The translations under genes were made by a program, and so were the position numbers. DNA of 7,250 nt, taken from contig DASWHK010000180.1 in assembly GCA_036398215.1 (NCBI GenBank), positions 1 to 7,250 of the forward strand. Reading direction: 5' to 3'. The DNA comes from DASWHK01 sp036398215. Lineage in GTDB: Bacteria > Acidobacteriota > UBA890. Positions 6,214 through 7,250 of the stretch are shown in pieces. Under the pieces are notes generated by a model. The model was not told where the DNA came from and ran no database searches. It saw only the letters and a program-made list of their open reading frames with translations. Each line of letters opens with the position of its first letter. The first letter of the stretch is position 1.

Positions 6214-6221
6214 CTCCTCCT
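6214..6221 (-). promoter_or_regulatory. atpD: strong ribosome binding site of atpD
   Basis: AGGAGGAG lies 7 bases before the ATG at 6206. The TAG ending a 10-codon frame (6220-6252) falls at its first bases. Confidence 0.8.
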
Positions 6222-6281
6222 ACCTGAGCCCGCGCCCGAAAGCCGCCGGCATCAAAGCGTCGAGCGCGCCGCGCTCGACAT
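6220..6281 (-). promoter_or_regulatory. two tiny linked reading frames upstream of atpD (possible leader)
   Basis: The ghost start at 6281 has GAGG 8 bases upstream and encodes MSSAARSTL, stopping at TGA 6254-6252; its first four residues equal those of AtpD. That stop overlaps a second ATG (TGATG) at 6252, which encodes MPAAFGRGLR and stops at TAG 6222-6220, on the edge of the atpD Shine-Dalgarno. The frames form a continuous path for coupled translation from atpG to atpD. Whether they are translated is unknown. Confidence 0.3.
6259..6279. other. perfect 10-bp palindrome between atpG and atpD
   Basis: GTCGAGCGCG, one C, then CGCGCTCGAC make a perfect inverted repeat. In RNA it would form a strong GC-rich hairpin inside the first tiny frame. 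No T-run follows, so it is not a typical terminator. It could modulate the amount of atpD message or its translation, or be a by-product of the inverted copy of the start region. Confidence 0.6.
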
Positions 6282-6293
6282 TTCCCGCGCCTC

Positions 6294-7250
6294 TTACTTG
6301 AGCGCTTCGGCTCCGCCGACGACTTCGAGGATCTCGGTCGTGATCTCCTCCTGGCGGATCTTGTTCATGGTCAATGTCAGGTTCTCGATCAGCTCGTCGG
6401 CGTTGCGCGAGGCGTTCTCCATCGCCGTCATGCGGGCGGCATGCTCGGCGGAAATGGACTCCAGCATGGCTCGGAAGATCTGCACCTCGACGTGGCGCGG
6501 CAACAGGCTGCCGAGGATCGTCTCGGCGTCCGGCTCGTAGACGTAGTCGACCAGCTCGACCTGCTCGAGCTTGGCGGCGTCGGCGGCGGCCTGGCGGCCC
6601 TCCGCCCACATGCCCGAGTACGTCCCGATGTCCATGTCGGCCATGGCCTCGATGCCGGCGAGGAACTCCAGCCCGCCGGTTTCCTTCTCGGCCAGGTAGC
6701 GGGCCGCCTCGCGCGCCGAGATCTCCCCCTCGGGGAAGCGCAAGCCGACCACCGGCAGCAGCCGCTCGACCACGACGTTCTGGTGGATCACCGACTTGAA
6801 CTCGTTGTAGATGAGGTAGACGGCGTCGGTGCGCTCGGCCTCGAACTCGCCGATGATGTACTGGGCGACCTGCACGGCGTCGGCGAAGCTGACCTCTTTG
6901 AGATGATCGAGCCAGTAGCGGCCGATGGCCCAGTCGCGCTTGCGGTAGTGGTTGTAGCCCTTGCGACCGATGAGCACGAGCTCCACCGCCTGGTCCTGCC
7001 AGGTGCGCAGCGCGGTGTCGGCGCGCCGCAGGATGTTGGTGTTGAACGAGCCGCACAGCCCCTTGTCCGAGCTGATGACGACGACCGTGACGTGCTGCTC
7101 CGGCTCCGCCCGGCGCAGCAGCGGGTGCTCGCGTTTCTCGGTGCGCTCGGCGAGGCCGTTCATCACCTCCCACACCTTGTCGCTGTAGGGGCGGGAGTTG
7201 AGGATGCGGTCCTGGGTGCGGCGCAGCTTGGCCGCCGCCACCATGCGCAT
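6294..7250 (-). CDS. atpG: F1 ATP synthase gamma subunit (N-terminus missing)
   Basis: Gamma is the rotating central shaft of F1. The visible 318 codons begin at MRMVAAAKLRR, which in the family is an internal stretch near residue 20-25 of the N-terminal helix, so the true start lies beyond the right edge and the ATG at 7250 is not the initiator. Visible are the conserved SSDKGLCGSFNTNI (60-73) and the C-terminal helix with EHAARMTAMENASRNADELI (269-288) and ITTEILEVVGGAEAL (303-317). Between LLPV (164-167) and YVYEPD (236-241) lie 68 residues, where E. coli gamma has about 15. The complete subunit would be near 340 aa, longer than the usual 285-300. It is followed by atpD after an 87-base gap. 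Confidence 0.97.
   Translation of the reverse strand: MRMVAAAKLRRTQDRILNSRPYSDKVWEVMNGLAERTEKREHPLLRRAEPEQHVTVVVISSDKGLCGSFNTNILRRADTALRTWQDQAVELVLIGRKGYNHYRKRDWAIGRYWLDHLKEVSFADAVQVAQYIIGEFEAERTDAVYLIYNEFKSVIHQNVVVERLLPVVGLRFPEGEISAREAARYLAEKETGGLEFLAGIEAMADMDIGTYSGMWAEGRQAAADAAKLEQVELVDYVYEPDAETILGSLLPRHVEVQIFRAMLESISAEHAARMTAMENASRNADELIENLTLTMNKIRQEEITTEILEVVGGAEALK
6546..6749 (-). other. atpG: large insertion in the gamma subunit
   Basis: Visible codons 168-235 form roughly 50 extra residues compared with E. coli gamma, just before the C-terminal YVYEPD segment. They include two likely helices (around EISAREAARYLAEKE and GRQAAADAAKLEQVEL) and no Cys. The place matches where chloroplast and cyanobacterial gamma carry their regulatory insertion, as far as I recall that alignment. 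Sequence similarity to that insertion is not evident. Confidence 0.7.

Larger units (their letters stand above)
6196..6284 (-). repeat. duplicated atpD start region in the atpG-atpD gap
   Basis: Bases 6196-6209 (GCGCTCGACATTTC), which include the atpD start codon, recur exactly at 6271-6284, 75 bases upstream in transcription. The similarity continues more loosely through the Shine-Dalgarno area (TACCTGAG at 6221-6228 versus TACTTGAG at 6295-6302). The second copy ends in the atpG stop region. It reads as a local duplication that left a ghost of the atpD start. Confidence 0.65.

Noticed and set aside
4722..6227. 501-codon plus-strand frame opposite atpD
   Set aside because: Shadow of atpD, whose catalytic motifs are complete on the other strand.
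6220..7173. 317-codon minus-strand frame overlapping atpG
   Set aside because: Arg/Gly-rich, out of frame with the conserved gamma sequence.
7248..7250. ATG at the right edge as the atpG start
   Set aside because: The codons match an internal helix (KAM/RMVAAAKLRR region) of gamma; about 20 or more N-terminal residues are missing.

Overview
The window is GC-rich and every gene I can support lies on the minus strand, so transcription runs from high to low coordinates. The proteins and codon use suggest a high-GC bacterium. A guess of Acidobacteriota or a similar lineage is only an impression from the F1 subunits and cannot be proved here.

Right part (about 4210-7250): the distal end of an F1Fo ATP synthase operon in the usual order atpG (gamma, start beyond the right edge), atpD (beta, complete) and atpC (epsilon, complete). 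Gamma carries a large insertion before its C-terminal helix. Beta carries a Glu/Ala-rich tail. The atpG-atpD gap holds a duplicated copy of the atpD start and two tiny reading frames.

Middle (about 2305-4209): a lipoprotein-type periplasmic binding protein of the LivJ/type 1 family (2858-3991). No permease or ATPase genes lie beside it, so it looks like an orphan receptor. A 45-codon frame overlaps its start. Between its stop and the next gene are about 550 bases without a convincing gene. They are filled with degenerate, same-orientation repeats built on CTGTGGA/CTGTGCA, many paired one helical turn apart. This is the most unusual region of the window.

Left part (1-2304): an ABC-2 polysaccharide exporter, wzm (permease) followed by wzt (ATPase with a C-terminal cargo-binding domain, running off the left edge). 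This suggests the edge of an O-antigen or other surface-polysaccharide locus. The wzm-wzt junction contains tandem copies of a Shine-Dalgarno/ATGGCGGC start module, and Wzt has a long low-complexity linker with an 8-residue repeat.

The known genes are conserved families. I did not find a clear new multi-gene system. The candidates for something undescribed are the repeat array, the repeated start modules at two gene junctions, and the subunit extensions.
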